64,000 bases of DNA from Methyloversatilis sp. XJ19-49 (GCF_024580145.1 NZ_JANINI010000014.1:26084-90083); one strand, 5' to 3'. Positions 7,833-16,545 are shown, counted from the first letter of the stretch. Program-made: numbers and translations. The notes: generated from the letters alone by a model not told the origin.

Positions 7833-9557
7833 TCAGGCCATGCCCGGGTTGCCGGCCACGCCCTGCAGTTCGGGCAGGTTCAGCTTGACCGGCTTGACGG
7901 TTTTCACATCGCGCAGATAGCGCGCCATCAGGTCCCAGATCGGTTCGCCGCCGGCGTTCTTCGCTTCTTCCGACACCGGTGCCCAGCCCGCGACGCGATA
8001 GGTTTTCGACGCCTCGATCGGCTTGCCGCCGAGCGACATCGCGGTGATGCGGCTGCCCATCCTGGCGGTGGGGTCGCAGCGGTACTGCAGTCCGCCGACG
8101 CGCACCATGTCGCCGCCCTGCTGATAGTAAGGGTCGGGATTGAACAGGTTGTCGCAGACGTCCTCGAGCACCGTCTTGATGAATTCGCCGGTCATCGGCG
8201 TCAGCGTCGTGTAGGGATAGGTGATGGCGGTCTGGTCGAGCAGGTTTTCCATCGTGATCGGGTCGCCGGGCAGCAGGCTGGTACCCCAGCGGAAACCGGG
8301 CGAGAAGGCGATTTCTGCGTCCTTCATCTTCATCAGGCCGTCGAGGATGAGCTGATCGAAGCTGCCGTTGAAATTGCCGCGGCGATACAGCAGGCCTTCG
8401 GTCACCGCGAGCTTTTCATTCAGCTTCGCTTCGTACGGTGCGCGCATCTTCGTGATCAGCGACGCCATGTCGGCGTCCGGCTGGATCAGGTTGGAAAACA
8501 CCGGCAGCAGGTGATAGCGGAAATCCGACACCTTGCCGCCCTTGACGTCGAAATCGAGCACGCCGAGGAATTTGCCGTTCGAGCCTGCATTGGTGACCAG
8601 GGTCTGGCCACCGCCGTTCTTGACGATGACCGGGGCTGGCACGCCATCGTGCGTGTGTCCGCCGAGGATGGCATCGACGCCGCGCACCCTGGAGGCCATC
8701 TTGATATCGACATCCATGCCGTTGTGCGACAGCACGACCACCACCTGCGCGCCCTTGGCGCGCGCGGCATCGACATGCTCCTGCAGGCTTTCGTCGTTGA
8801 TGCCGAAACTCCAGTCCGGCGTGAAGTAGCGCGGATTGGCGATCGGCGTGTAGGGGAAGGCCTGGCCGATGATGGCCACCGGCACGCCGTTCATCGGCTT
8901 GATGACGAAGGGCGGGAACACCTGGTCGCCGAAGTCGGTGGTTTTCACGTTCTGCGCGACGAAGTCGATCTTGCCGGCGAAGTCGCCGTCGACGATCTGC
9001 TTCACCCGCTCCGCACCGTAGGTGAATTCCCAGTGACCGGTCATGACATCGACGCCGAGCAGCTTGCAGGCGTCGACCATGTCCTGTCCCTTCGTCCACA
9101 GCGACAGGCCGGAGCCCTGCCAGGTGTCGCCGCCGTCGAGCAGCAGCGCGCCGGGCCGGCTGGCCTTCATGCGCTTGACCAGCGTGGTCAGGTGAGCGAA
9201 GCCGCCGACCTTGCCGTAGGTTTTAGCCGCCTGCGAAAAGTCGAGGTAGGTGAAGGCATGTGCCTGCGCACTGCCCGGCGCGATGCCGAACTGCTTCAGC
9301 AGCTTTTCGCCGACCAGATGCGGTGGCCGACCCATCATGTCGCCGATGCCCAGATTCACGTCCGGCTCTCGGAAGTGGATGGGCATCAGCTGCGCGTGGC
9401 AGTCGGTCATGTGCAGCAGGCTCACGTTGCCGAAACGCGGCAATTCGTACATCTGACCGGCCGCGCTCGCAGCCTGGGCGAAGTTGCCATGCAGGGCCAT
9501 GCCACCGGCACTGGCGGCCGCCAGCACCTGCATGAATTCGCGGCGGTTCATGCTCAT
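7833..9557 (-). CDS. soxB: Thiosulfohydrolase SoxB
   Basis: A 574-aa periplasmic dimanganese hydrolase that releases sulfate from the thiosulfonate bound to SoxY. It has a Tat-type leader (MNRREFMQVLAAASAGG), the metallophosphatase-type core LLHMTDCHAQL, GALLLDGGDTWQGSG, VMTGHWEFTYG, VLSHNGMDVD, LGGHTHDG, and the 5'-nucleotidase-like C-terminal domain. The DGGDTWQGS and GHWEFTYG segments are SoxB hallmarks. The start is set at the ATG at 9557 (MSMNRREF), where the Tat motif is near the N terminus; a second ATG is at 9551. It follows soxX after seven bases. Confidence 0.97.
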   Translation of the reverse strand: MSMNRREFMQVLAAASAGGMALHGNFAQAASAAGQMYELPRFGNVSLLHMTDCHAQLMPIHFREPDVNLGIGDMMGRPPHLVGEKLLKQFGIAPGSAQAHAFTYLDFSQAAKTYGKVGGFAHLTTLVKRMKASRPGALLLDGGDTWQGSGLSLWTKGQDMVDACKLLGVDVMTGHWEFTYGAERVKQIVDGDFAGKIDFVAQNVKTTDFGDQVFPPFVIKPMNGVPVAIIGQAFPYTPIANPRYFTPDWSFGINDESLQEHVDAARAKGAQVVVVLSHNGMDVDIKMASRVRGVDAILGGHTHDGVPAPVIVKNGGGQTLVTNAGSNGKFLGVLDFDVKGGKVSDFRYHLLPVFSNLIQPDADMASLITKMRAPYEAKLNEKLAVTEGLLYRRGNFNGSFDQLILDGLMKMKDAEIAFSPGFRWGTSLLPGDPITMENLLDQTAITYPYTTLTPMTGEFIKTVLEDVCDNLFNPDPYYQQGGDMVRVGGLQYRCDPTARMGSRITAMSLGGKPIEASKTYRVAGWAPVSEEAKNAGGEPIWDLMARYLRDVKTVKPVKLNLPELQGVAGNPGMA

Positions 9558-9564
9558 TGCGCCA

Positions 9565-10212
9565 TCACTCCGCGTTGACCGGCGACTTCGGGTCGAGCAG
9601 CAAGGCCACGATATGGCGGATCTGCTTTTCGTCGAGGATGCCGTGCGTGCCGAAGCGCGGCATGTTGGTGCAGGCGCTGTAGGCGTTGGGATTCCAGATC
9701 TTGGCCCACACATACTTCTGCGTGGTTTCCGTGTTGCCGTGCACCTTGCCGTATTGGTAGAGGCTGGGGCCGATGGTGCCGTAAGAGATTTCCTTCTTCG
9801 TGATGCGGTGGCAGTTGTAGCAGTTGCCGCCGTTTGCGGCGTCGGCCTTGTCGGTCCAGGTCAGGCCGCGACCGCTCTGCGCAATCTTTTCGCCTTCCTT
9901 CCAGTCGCCCAGATACTTGCCGTCGGACGGCCACTTCACCTCGGCCAGCGCGGCCGCCTGGAATCGTTCGCGCAGTTCGTCATCGAGGCTGTGCCCGAAT
10001 TTCGAACAGGCGACCATGACCTCGTCCTGCGTCAGTCGGTCGGTCTTGACGATGCCCTGTTCGCGGAAGGATGCGGCCATGACGGCTGCAGCGTCCTTGT
10101 CGTAATCGGCCGAGGAGACTGTGGACGCGCCAGTGCCGGCGCAGCCTGCGACGGTGGCCAGCGCGGCCATGACGGCGAGCGCGACAGCGCCCTGACGGAT
10201 GCGGATGTTCAT
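9565..10212 (-). CDS. soxX: Sulfur-oxidising cytochrome c SoxX, probable lipoprotein
   Basis: A 215-aa monohaem cytochrome, partner of SoxA in the enzyme that links thiosulfate to the SoxY cysteine. One haem motif CYNCH is in the middle and the distal Met is in ACTNMPRFGTHG. About 90 residues precede the haem domain, an N-terminal extension seen in some SoxX proteins. The leader ends LATVAGCAG, which satisfies a lipobox, so this SoxX may be membrane-anchored rather than freely periplasmic. It lies between soxA (10-bp gap) and soxB in the operon. Confidence 0.93.
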   Translation of the reverse strand: MNIRIRQGAVALAVMAALATVAGCAGTGASTVSSADYDKDAAAVMAASFREQGIVKTDRLTQDEVMVACSKFGHSLDDELRERFQAAALAEVKWPSDGKYLGDWKEGEKIAQSGRGLTWTDKADAANGGNCYNCHRITKKEISYGTIGPSLYQYGKVHGNTETTQKYVWAKIWNPNAYSACTNMPRFGTHGILDEKQIRHIVALLLDPKSPVNAE

Positions 10213-10222
10213 CGTGCTCTCC

Positions 10223-11029
10223 TTAACGCTTGATGGCCGGCGCAGTGCTTTCGCCGGCGCCGTTGGCGGTCACACCCAGGTAGCTCGACAGGGCGATGGT
10301 CACGTCCGAGCCGTACACCGGGTAAGGGAAACGCTGCTGGCGGAAGCAGTCGTTGAGGCGCCGCTGCATGCTCCAGAGCTCGCCCGACGACACGCGGTAG
10401 GCCGGCCACGATCCGAAGCCGCGCGCGGCGTCCGGGCCCTTGGTCAGGTTGGGCAGATCCTGCAGACGGATGCGCTTGCCGTCTTCGCCATGACAGGTGA
10501 CGCAGCCGAAATCGTGCGTGCCGCCGCGATAGTTGAAGGCGCGCTTGCCGATCTCGTACATGCGCTTCTCTTCCGGATGTGCCATCGGCAGGTTGAACTT
10601 CATGCCGCGCGATTCGGCGGAAATCCAGGCCACCAGTGCCTCGATGTTCTTCTGCTCACCCTTGCCGAACGGGGTCTTGGCGACCTCGTCGGCCGGAATG
10701 CCCTGCAGCGTTTCCATGCAGGTCAGCAGGCGGGACTCCAGATCCTGCACACGGTTGGTATCGGCGAAATGGCGCGGCAGCGTGACGAAGGCGCCCTTGA
10801 CAACGCCCGGCCCCTGGCCGAGGTCACACTTTTCCAGTGTGGCCTTCTTCGGGCCGCGCGCTTCCTTCCACAACTCCTCGCCGCGCATTTCCCACAGCTC
10901 GGCCGGATTGCCTTCGGCCAGCGCCTCACGGTACTTGGCAATGCCCTCGGCGGTGGCGTCTGCCAGCACCGGTGTGGCAAACATGAGCGCGGACGCGGCA
11001 ACGCAGGCAGCGTATGTGCTGTTCTTCAT
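10223..11029 (-). CDS. soxA: L-cysteine S-thiosulfotransferase subunit SoxA
   Basis: A 268-aa periplasmic cytochrome with signal peptide (…ASALMFATPVLA|DA). It carries one haem motif, CVTCHGEDG, in the C-terminal half. The catalytic haem-ligating cysteine is Cys228 in LNDCFRQQRFPYP, which in SoxA is persulfidated. The N-terminal half keeps the cytochrome fold without a haem motif: paired cysteines (EKCDLG and LLTCMET) probably form the disulfide typical of monohaem SoxA. With SoxX it attaches thiosulfate to SoxY. The gene is 92 bp downstream of soxZ. Confidence 0.96.
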   Translation of the reverse strand: MKNSTYAACVAASALMFATPVLADATAEGIAKYREALAEGNPAELWEMRGEELWKEARGPKKATLEKCDLGQGPGVVKGAFVTLPRHFADTNRVQDLESRLLTCMETLQGIPADEVAKTPFGKGEQKNIEALVAWISAESRGMKFNLPMAHPEEKRMYEIGKRAFNYRGGTHDFGCVTCHGEDGKRIRLQDLPNLTKGPDAARGFGSWPAYRVSSGELWSMQRRLNDCFRQQRFPYPVYGSDVTIALSSYLGVTANGAGESTAPAIKR

Positions 11030-11121
11030 GATCTCTTCCTCCAGTCCTTGACGGGATGATCCGGGCTGATGACGGGACCGGCCTGCTTCGGGTCGATCCT
11101 CGGTGCAACGAAGCGCGGGGT

Positions 11122-11433
11122 TCAGGCCACGACGACTTCGTCGGTACGCTTGTCGCCCTTGTTGTCCACCCAGCTCACGCTGACCTTGTCGCCCTTGGCG
11201 CCGCCGGCGAACTTGAACTGCAGATAGGGGTTCTTCGAGACCGCCGGGCCGAACTGGGCGGCCAGCACGACGCGGCCATTGTGGGTGGCCGTCAGTTCGG
11301 TGATGTGATGGGCCGGGACCAGGGCGCCGGACGCGTCCTTGCGCTGACCGGTTTCCATGTCGTGGCTCATCAGGATCTTCACTTCGGTTTCAGTGCCATT
11401 GCTGGCGGCGCGGATGCGCATCGGACCTGCCAT
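11122..11433 (-). CDS. soxZ: Thiosulfate oxidation carrier subunit SoxZ
   Basis: A 103-aa, all-beta, leaderless protein that rides with SoxY through the Tat system and forms the SoxYZ sulfur carrier. Visible family features are the start MAGPMRIRA, VKILMSHDMETGQRKD, and the C-terminal KGDKVSVSWVDNKG. I start at the ATG at 11433 preceded by AAGGAG, not at the longer in-frame start, because the extra 21 codons are non-conserved and SoxZ carries no signal. It follows soxY. Confidence 0.96.
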   Translation of the reverse strand: MAGPMRIRAASNGTETEVKILMSHDMETGQRKDASGALVPAHHITELTATHNGRVVLAAQFGPAVSKNPYLQFKFAGGAKGDKVSVSWVDNKGDKRTDEVVVA

Positions 11434-11483
11434 GTCTTGCTCCTTGGGTTGTGCGTGGAATGTGAACGAATTGCCGGCCGCTA

Positions 11484-11954
11484 TCAGCCGCCGCAACCGC
11501 CCAGCGTCACCTTGATTTCCTTGGACACCATGTAGAAGCTGCCGCCGGCCTTGACCAGTGCGAACACATTCGAGGTCTGGCCCATCTTCACGCGGGTGCT
11601 CACGTCAGCCATCGTGCCGGCCGGCAGCGTGAAGCTGGCAGCCAGCATGCTCGGGTTCTTCTCGATCAGGATGGCGATGAATTCCGTGTCGGCGAGCGCG
11701 CTCTTGACGCCGACCGGCACCACTGCACCGTTCTCGGCGATGTCGGGGCCGCTGATCTGCACATCCTTCGAATCGGCGGGCTTGCCGGCACCCAGCGCCT
11801 TGAGCGCCTCGTCCATCGCCTTGGCTTCGAACGCCGGCTTGTCCCATCCGGCGGCCTGCGCCTGTTGGGTCGTGATCAGGCCGGCGGCCACCAGCAGACC
11901 GAACAATCCGGCTGCGCTGCCGCTCTTCAGGACTTCCCTTCGCTGCGTGTTCAT
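11484..11954 (-). CDS. soxY: Thiosulfate oxidation carrier protein SoxY
   Basis: A 156-aa carrier whose extreme C-terminal GGCGG provides the cysteine to which all pathway intermediates are bound. The N terminus has a twin-arginine leader (MNTQRREVLKSGSAAG…QAQA|AG), consistent with folded export together with SoxZ. The immunoglobulin-like body includes IAILIEKNPSMLAASF and VKMGQTSNVFALVK. GAGGAAACG precedes the ATG at 11954. The gene sits between soxD and soxZ. Confidence 0.97.
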   Translation of the reverse strand: MNTQRREVLKSGSAAGLFGLLVAAGLITTQQAQAAGWDKPAFEAKAMDEALKALGAGKPADSKDVQISGPDIAENGAVVPVGVKSALADTEFIAILIEKNPSMLAASFTLPAGTMADVSTRVKMGQTSNVFALVKAGGSFYMVSKEIKVTLGGCGG

Positions 11955-11965
11955 CCGTTTCCTCC

Positions 11966-12994
11966 TCAGTTTTCGGGCGAGCCCGACAATATCCATTTGA
12001 TCAACGCAGCCGTGTCCGCGTCGCTGACATGCGCCTGGGGCGGCATTGCCGCATCGCCCCACGTGCCGCTGCCACCTGCCTTGACACGGCCGATGAGCTG
12101 CGATTCTGCCCCCTTGTCGTCCTTGTAACGCTTCGCGATGTCGCGGAAGGACGGCCCGAGTATCTTGCTGGCGATGCCGTGACAACCACTGCAACCGCTT
12201 TTCTTCATCAAGTCCATCGCGGGATGCGGCGCGGGCGCAGCCGCACCGCCGCCGGCACCCTCGCTAGTCTGCTGCCCCCGTACGGCGCCGATCACCCGGT
12301 TCTGATCGGCAAGATTGCCGTGGGCGTCGCGAGCGTAGTCCGGCAGGCTGGACCCCATCGTGATCTGTGTCTTGCAGTTCTTCATGCAGGCCACGTTCTT
12401 CACGTCAGGCTTGCCCTTGATGTCCCACATGCCATGTTTTGTCGTCATGCCGTTGCGGTTCGGCATGCGCTTCTGCACCTCGGCGATGTTCTTGTCCGAC
12501 AGCGTGAAGTCGGCCGGGACGATCTCACCCAGATGAAGCAGGTAGGCGAGCACGGCGTACACCTCGTCCGGGCTCAGCGACTTCGGTGCATTCCAGGGCA
12601 TGGCGCGGTTGATGTAGTCCCACAGCGTCGACAGCGTCGGTACCTTCATCAGCGTGCTGCGCTGCGGGGCGTCCTGTCTGATGTAGGCGCCGACGCGGCC
12701 GGTTTCAATGTCTTCCTTCGTCGTGCCGCCGACCAGCGGGGTGAATACCTCGTTGCTCTCGCCAAAACTGCCATGGCAGGCCGTACATTTTGCCTCCCAC
12801 AGTTCGATGCCCTGATCCACCGAGCCCTTGCCGGGTGGCAGGCCCTTGAAATCGGGACGCACATCGATATCCCATGCCTTGACTTCGGACGGGGTGGCTG
12901 GACGGCCGACGCCCGGAAAGCTGCTGTCGGCCGAGGCGCCGGCCGCGGCTGCGATCAGGCAGCCCGCGAGGAGAAGTTCAGAAAACCTGGACAT
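11966..12994 (-). CDS. soxD: Dihaem cytochrome c, sulfane dehydrogenase subunit SoxD
   Basis: A 342-aa exported protein with signal peptide (…GCLIAAAAGASA|DS) and two haem motifs, CTACHGSFG (about residue 73) and CSGCHGIAS (about residue 273). The C-terminal domain is a typical class I cytochrome with a distal Met in DAAMPPQAHVSD. SoxD accepts electrons from the molybdenum subunit SoxC during oxidation of the SoxY-bound sulfane sulfur. A further pair, CMKNC, may be a disulfide. The start overlaps the soxC end by 17 bp, as is usual for this tight pair. Confidence 0.94.
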   Translation of the reverse strand: MSRFSELLLAGCLIAAAAGASADSSFPGVGRPATPSEVKAWDIDVRPDFKGLPPGKGSVDQGIELWEAKCTACHGSFGESNEVFTPLVGGTTKEDIETGRVGAYIRQDAPQRSTLMKVPTLSTLWDYINRAMPWNAPKSLSPDEVYAVLAYLLHLGEIVPADFTLSDKNIAEVQKRMPNRNGMTTKHGMWDIKGKPDVKNVACMKNCKTQITMGSSLPDYARDAHGNLADQNRVIGAVRGQQTSEGAGGGAAAPAPHPAMDLMKKSGCSGCHGIASKILGPSFRDIAKRYKDDKGAESQLIGRVKAGGSGTWGDAAMPPQAHVSDADTAALIKWILSGSPEN

Positions 12995-14309
12995 TGCTCA
13001 CGTCTCCGCTGTCCGCCAGCTTCCACGACTGGATGGCGTTGTTGTGATAGATCGACCGCGTGCCGCGCACCGCGCGCAGTTGCGCATAGGTGGGCTGCAC
13101 GTAACCGGTTTCGTCCATGGCGCGCGACTGCAGGATCGCGGGACTGCCGTCCCACACCCAGTCGATGTTGAAGCGGGTCAGCGCCTTCGACAGCACCGGC
13201 GTTTCAAGCCGCGCGGTGCGCCAGTTGCGGCCGCCATCGACCGATACATCGACCCGCTTCACCTTGCCGCGGCCCGACCAGGCAAGACCGGTGATGTTGT
13301 GGAATCCCTTGTCGAGCAGGGTCTGGCCGCCGGACGGCGTCGTGATGACCGACTTGCATTCCTGAATCGAGGTGTATTGGCGGTGCGTGCCATCGGGCAT
13401 CAGGTCGATGTAGTGCACCGCCTCGTCCTTGGTCGCCCACGGCTGATCGCCGACTTCGATGCGGCGCAGCCACTTGACCCACGATACGCCCTGAACGCCG
13501 GGCACCACTAGACGCAGCGGATAACCGTTCTCGGGGCGCAGCATTTCGCCGTTCTGGCCCCAGGCGACCAGTACGTCGTCCAGTGCGCGGTCGAGCGATA
13601 TCGTGCGGGTCATGCTCGAGCCGTCGGCTCCTTCGGCCAGCACGAACTTCGCGCGCTTGCGATCGATGCCGCAGTCGTCGAGCAGAACGGACAGCGGCAC
13701 GCCGGTGAACTCCGAACAGGACAGCATGCCGTGCGAGTACTGCACCGTCGGCACCGCCACATTGCCCCATTCCATGCCGGTATTGGCGCCACATTCGATG
13801 AAGTGGATGCGCGACACCGATGGCAGGCGCATCAGGTCGTCCATCGTGTAGACACGGGCTTCCTTCACCAGGCCGTTGATCATCAGCCGGTGACGCGCCG
13901 GGTCGATATCGTGCCAGCCCTGGTGGTGGCGTTCGAAATGCAGGCCGGACGGCGTGATGATGCCGAACAGTCCCTGCAGCGGTGAAAACGAGACCGAAGA
14001 GCCGGCCACGCGGGTCAACCCGGGGCTTTCGCGACGGCGCAGCCCCGCTTCGAACTGCGACGGCGCACCGTAAGGGCGTTCGGCGACGGGACGGCCGAGT
14101 GTCGTGCTGTGTTCGGGCAGCGTCAGGATGGCCGGGTCGCCATCGGCGGCCCGTGCAACGGACGTCCCTGCCACGGCCATACTGGCGCTGACGAAGGCCG
14201 TCCGCAGGAAGTCGCGACGCCCGGCAGACACGTCACGTATCTGTTCCGGCGACAGAAAGCCTTCCGGTGCGCGCTGTATGCGCCCGGGGCGTGGGGTGTT
14301 CTGGGGCAT
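12978..14309 (-). CDS. soxC: Molybdenum sulfane dehydrogenase SoxC
   Basis: A 443-aa member of the sulfite oxidase family. A Tat leader (AGRRDFLRTAFVSASMAVAG) lies ~30 residues in. The molybdopterin-binding domain contains the Mo-ligating Cys173 in HFIECGANTGMEWG, and an Ig-like dimerisation domain follows (VKRVDVSVDGGRNW). With SoxD it oxidises the sulfane sulfur on SoxY, giving six further electrons and avoiding sulfur globules. The ATG at 14309 has AGGAG six bases upstream; the longer in-frame extension overlaps soxR in another frame and is not conserved. It is the first structural gene after soxR. Confidence 0.96.
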   Translation of the reverse strand: MPQNTPRPGRIQRAPEGFLSPEQIRDVSAGRRDFLRTAFVSASMAVAGTSVARAADGDPAILTLPEHSTTLGRPVAERPYGAPSQFEAGLRRRESPGLTRVAGSSVSFSPLQGLFGIITPSGLHFERHHQGWHDIDPARHRLMINGLVKEARVYTMDDLMRLPSVSRIHFIECGANTGMEWGNVAVPTVQYSHGMLSCSEFTGVPLSVLLDDCGIDRKRAKFVLAEGADGSSMTRTISLDRALDDVLVAWGQNGEMLRPENGYPLRLVVPGVQGVSWVKWLRRIEVGDQPWATKDEAVHYIDLMPDGTHRQYTSIQECKSVITTPSGGQTLLDKGFHNITGLAWSGRGKVKRVDVSVDGGRNWRTARLETPVLSKALTRFNIDWVWDGSPAILQSRAMDETGYVQPTYAQLRAVRGTRSIYHNNAIQSWKLADSGDVSNVQVF

Positions 14310-14311
14310 GC

Positions 14312-14695
14312 TTACTCCTGTTCGGACGCGAGTTCGAGTGACTTGCCCACCTTCTTCAGCGATGCCTTGCTGGGTCGGTGCGGCATGTTCAGCGAGTTGC
14401 CGGAGGCAATCTGGATGCAGACGGTGCGGCAGATCGACGGAAAATTCGGGTCGATGAGCTTGTAGAACACCATGGCGCCATCCTTGCGCCGGCCGACGAT
14501 GCCGGCGCGGTACAGCATGTTGAGGTGACGGGAGGTGTTGGTCTGGCTCAGACCCGACTGGTCCACGACGTCGGCAACCGAACGTTCGCCGTCGCACAGG
14601 CAGTGCAGGATCTTCAGTCTTGCAGGTTCGGCCAGCAGTCCGAAGTAATCGGCAACCGACTCAAAAACCTTGTCCAGCTCGGGATCGTAATCCAC
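14312..14695 (-). CDS. soxR: ArsR-family repressor SoxR of the sox genes
   Basis: A 127-aa winged-helix regulator: VFESVADYFGLLAEPARLKILHCL, then the recognition helix QSGLSQTNTSRHLNML and the wing GIVGRRKDGAMVFYKL. Cysteines in HCLCDGE and ICRTVCIQ could serve as the redox or persulfide switch known for SoxR-type sensors, which leave the DNA when sulfur is available. The start is the GTG at 14695, six bases after AGGAG, giving VDYDPELD; the earlier ATG at 14740 lies inside the operator. It heads the sox operon, two bases before soxC, and faces fccA. Confidence 0.92.
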   Translation of the reverse strand: MDYDPELDKVFESVADYFGLLAEPARLKILHCLCDGERSVADVVDQSGLSQTNTSRHLNMLYRAGIVGRRKDGAMVFYKLIDPNFPSICRTVCIQIASGNSLNMPHRPSKASLKKVGKSLELASEQE

Positions 14696-14727
14696 AGCTG
14701 CTCCTCGTCTTGTCCTTGTTGAAATCA

Positions 14728-14756
14728 AACATATGCGCAAATGCGCATATAGTCAA
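14728..14756 (-). promoter_or_regulatory. soxR promoter with embedded ArsR-type operator
   Basis: On the minus strand TTGACT (14756-14751) and TATGTT (14733-14728) form a sigma-70 promoter with exactly 17 bp between them. The spacer is almost entirely a perfect palindrome, ATATGCGCA-AA-TGCGCATAT at 14731-14750 (plus-strand sense), with 9-bp arms and a 2-bp centre. That layout is typical of ArsR/SmtB operators that overlap the promoter. SoxR binding here would repress its own operon and possibly the divergent fccAB. The flanking 14751-14790 is very AT-rich compared with the surroundings. Confidence 0.78.
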
Positions 14757-14892
14757 GAATTAATTTATTATTTTTTCTACTTGAGACGTGACGAGTTTTT
14801 GTCTAGCGTGTCGTTAGCTCGCAAGGTTCTTCACGACAGATGTGGAACAGGCGTGCCCGGATTACCACGAAGATTCCACGGAGGAGAACATT

Positions 14893-15213
14893 TTGAAAAA
14901 GAAACTGGCGGGCACGGCGCTGCTGTGGCTTGGCCTCTCAATGGCCTGTGCACAGGCTGCCGACCCGAACCTCGGACGCAATCTTGCAGCCACCTGCGCA
15001 AATTGCCACGGCACGGACGGCAACAGCGCCGGCGGCATTCCGGGCCTTGCGGGCATGTCGAAAGCGAAGATGCTCGGCCTGATCAACGAATTCCGCAGCG
15101 GCGCCAAGCCGGCGACGATCATGCATCAGCTGTCCAAGGGCTACACCGACAGCCAGCTTGACCTGATTGCGGATTATTTTGCTTCGCGTACACCGGTCGG
15201 AGGTGCCAAATGA
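14893..15213 (+). CDS. fccA: Flavocytochrome c sulfide dehydrogenase, cytochrome subunit
   Basis: A 106-aa exported monohaem cytochrome (also called SoxE). The start is a TTG at 14893: GGAGGAG lies five bases upstream and the product then begins with a clean signal peptide (KKKLAGTALLWLGLSMACAQA|AD). Haem motif CANCHGTDGNS; distal Met in ATIMHQLSKGYTD. It accepts electrons from FAD in FccB during sulfide oxidation. Its stop overlaps the fccB start (ATGA), so translation is coupled. It is divergent from soxR and shares the regulatory region. Confidence 0.92.
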   Translation: MKKKLAGTALLWLGLSMACAQAADPNLGRNLAATCANCHGTDGNSAGGIPGLAGMSKAKMLGLINEFRSGAKPATIMHQLSKGYTDSQLDLIADYFASRTPVGGAK

Positions 15214-16484
15214 GCGCGGCACGTCGTGGATTCATCAAAGGCACGCTCGGCCTGTCCGCCATGGCGGCGCTGTACGGCTGTGCCGGCGCCGGCAAGGGCG
15301 CCAAGGGCCATGTTGTCGTGGTCGGTGGCGGCTACGGCGGCGCGACCGCCGCGAAGTACATTTCGATGTGGAGCGAGGGCGGCATCCGCGTGACGCTGGT
15401 CGAGCGCAACGCCGCTTTCGTGTCGTGCCCGATCTCCAATCTGGTGATCGCGGGCGAGAAGCAGCTGTCGGACATCACGATCGGCTACGAAGGGCTCGCG
15501 AAGTACGGCATCACCGTGGTGCAGGACGAAGTGACCGCGGTTGACGCTGAAAAACGCATGATCAGGCTGGCACGTGGTGGCGACCTGGCCTACGACCGGC
15601 TGGTGCTGTCGCCCGGCGTCGATTTCATGTACGAGTCGCTGCCCGGCATGGCATCGGCAGCGGCGAAGGAAAGCATCCTGCACGCGTGGAAGGCGGGACC
15701 GCAGACGGTTGCACTGCGCAAACAGCTGGAAGCGATGCCCGACGGCGGCGTGTTTGCGATGACCATCCCGAAGGCGCCTTACCGCTGCCCGCCCGGGCCT
15801 TACGAGCGCGCCTGCATGGTCGCCCATTACCTGAAGCAGGCGAAGCCGAAATCGAAGGTGCTGGTGCTGGACGCCAATGAGGACATCGTGTCGAAGAAGG
15901 GCCTGTTCACCAAGGCCTGGGCTGACAACTACAAGGGCATGATCGAGTACCGGCCGCAGAGCGAGCTGCGCGATGTAGATGTCGGCAACCGCACCGCCAT
16001 CCTCGAGTTCGAACAGGTCAAGGCGAGTGTGCTCAACGTCGTGCCGCCGCAGCGTGCGGGCGACATTGCCGCCAAGTCGGGGCTGAAGCTGATCAACAAC
16101 CGCTGGGTCGACGTCAACTGGCTCACGATGGAATCGACCAGTACGCCCAACATTCACGTGCTGGGCGACGCCATCTTCCCGGCGCCGACGATGCCCAAGT
16201 CCGGTCACATGGCCAATCAGCACGCCAAGGTTGCGGCGGCGGCCATCATCAACCTGATGTCCGGACAGCCGCCGTCCGACGCGCCGCTGGTGATGAACAC
16301 CTGCTACAGCTTCGTGGATGCGACGAACGTGGTGCACGTGGCATCCGTGCATCCCTACGATGCGGCGACGAAGCAGCCGCAGCCGGTCAAGGGCGCCGGC
16401 GGTCTGTCCGCAGCACCCACCGAGATGGAAGGCAAGTACGCACTCGCCTGGGCGCGCAACATCTGGGCCGACATGCTGACCTGA
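15210..16484 (+). CDS. fccB: Flavocytochrome c sulfide dehydrogenase, flavoprotein subunit
   Basis: A 424-aa FAD protein (SoxF). A Tat-type leader ([17 protein letters not shown]) precedes the FAD-binding Rossmann motif [14 protein letters not shown]. Redox-active cysteines appear in [10 protein letters not shown] and a later site ([11 protein letters not shown]), and an extra pair occurs in [12 protein letters not shown]. The second FAD motif [24 protein letters not shown] and the FCSD C-terminal domain are complete. With FccA it oxidises sulfide to sulfur/polysulfide and passes electrons to c-type cytochromes. A strong terminator follows. Confidence 0.95.
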   Translation: MSAARRGFIKGTLGLSAMAALYGCAGAGKGAKGHVVVVGGGYGGATAAKYISMWSEGGIRVTLVERNAAFVSCPISNLVIAGEKQLSDITIGYEGLAKYGITVVQDEVTAVDAEKRMIRLARGGDLAYDRLVLSPGVDFMYESLPGMASAAAKESILHAWKAGPQTVALRKQLEAMPDGGVFAMTIPKAPYRCPPGPYERACMVAHYLKQAKPKSKVLVLDANEDIVSKKGLFTKAWADNYKGMIEYRPQSELRDVDVGNRTAILEFEQVKASVLNVVPPQRAGDIAAKSGLKLINNRWVDVNWLTMESTSTPNIHVLGDAIFPAPTMPKSGHMANQHAKVAAAAIINLMSGQPPSDAPLVMNTCYSFVDATNVVHVASVHPYDAATKQPQPVKGAGGLSAAPTEMEGKYALAWARNIWADMLT

Positions 16485-16503
16485 TCATTCCTGCCTCAAG
16501 CCG

Positions 16504-16545
16504 CGCGGCCCGCACATCGCGTTGATGTGCGGGCCGCGTGCTTTT
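16504..16545 (+). terminator. Intrinsic terminator after fccB
   Basis: A 15-bp GC-rich perfect stem (16504-16518 with 16524-16538) with a 5-nt loop is followed by GCTTTTC. It lies 20 bp after the fccB stop and closes the fccAB transcript. Confidence 0.88.

Noticed and set aside
14740..14740. ATG at 14740 as soxR start
   Set aside because: It lies within the operator/promoter and lacks a ribosome-binding site; GTG at 14695 has AGGAG at the right distance and starts at the conserved region.
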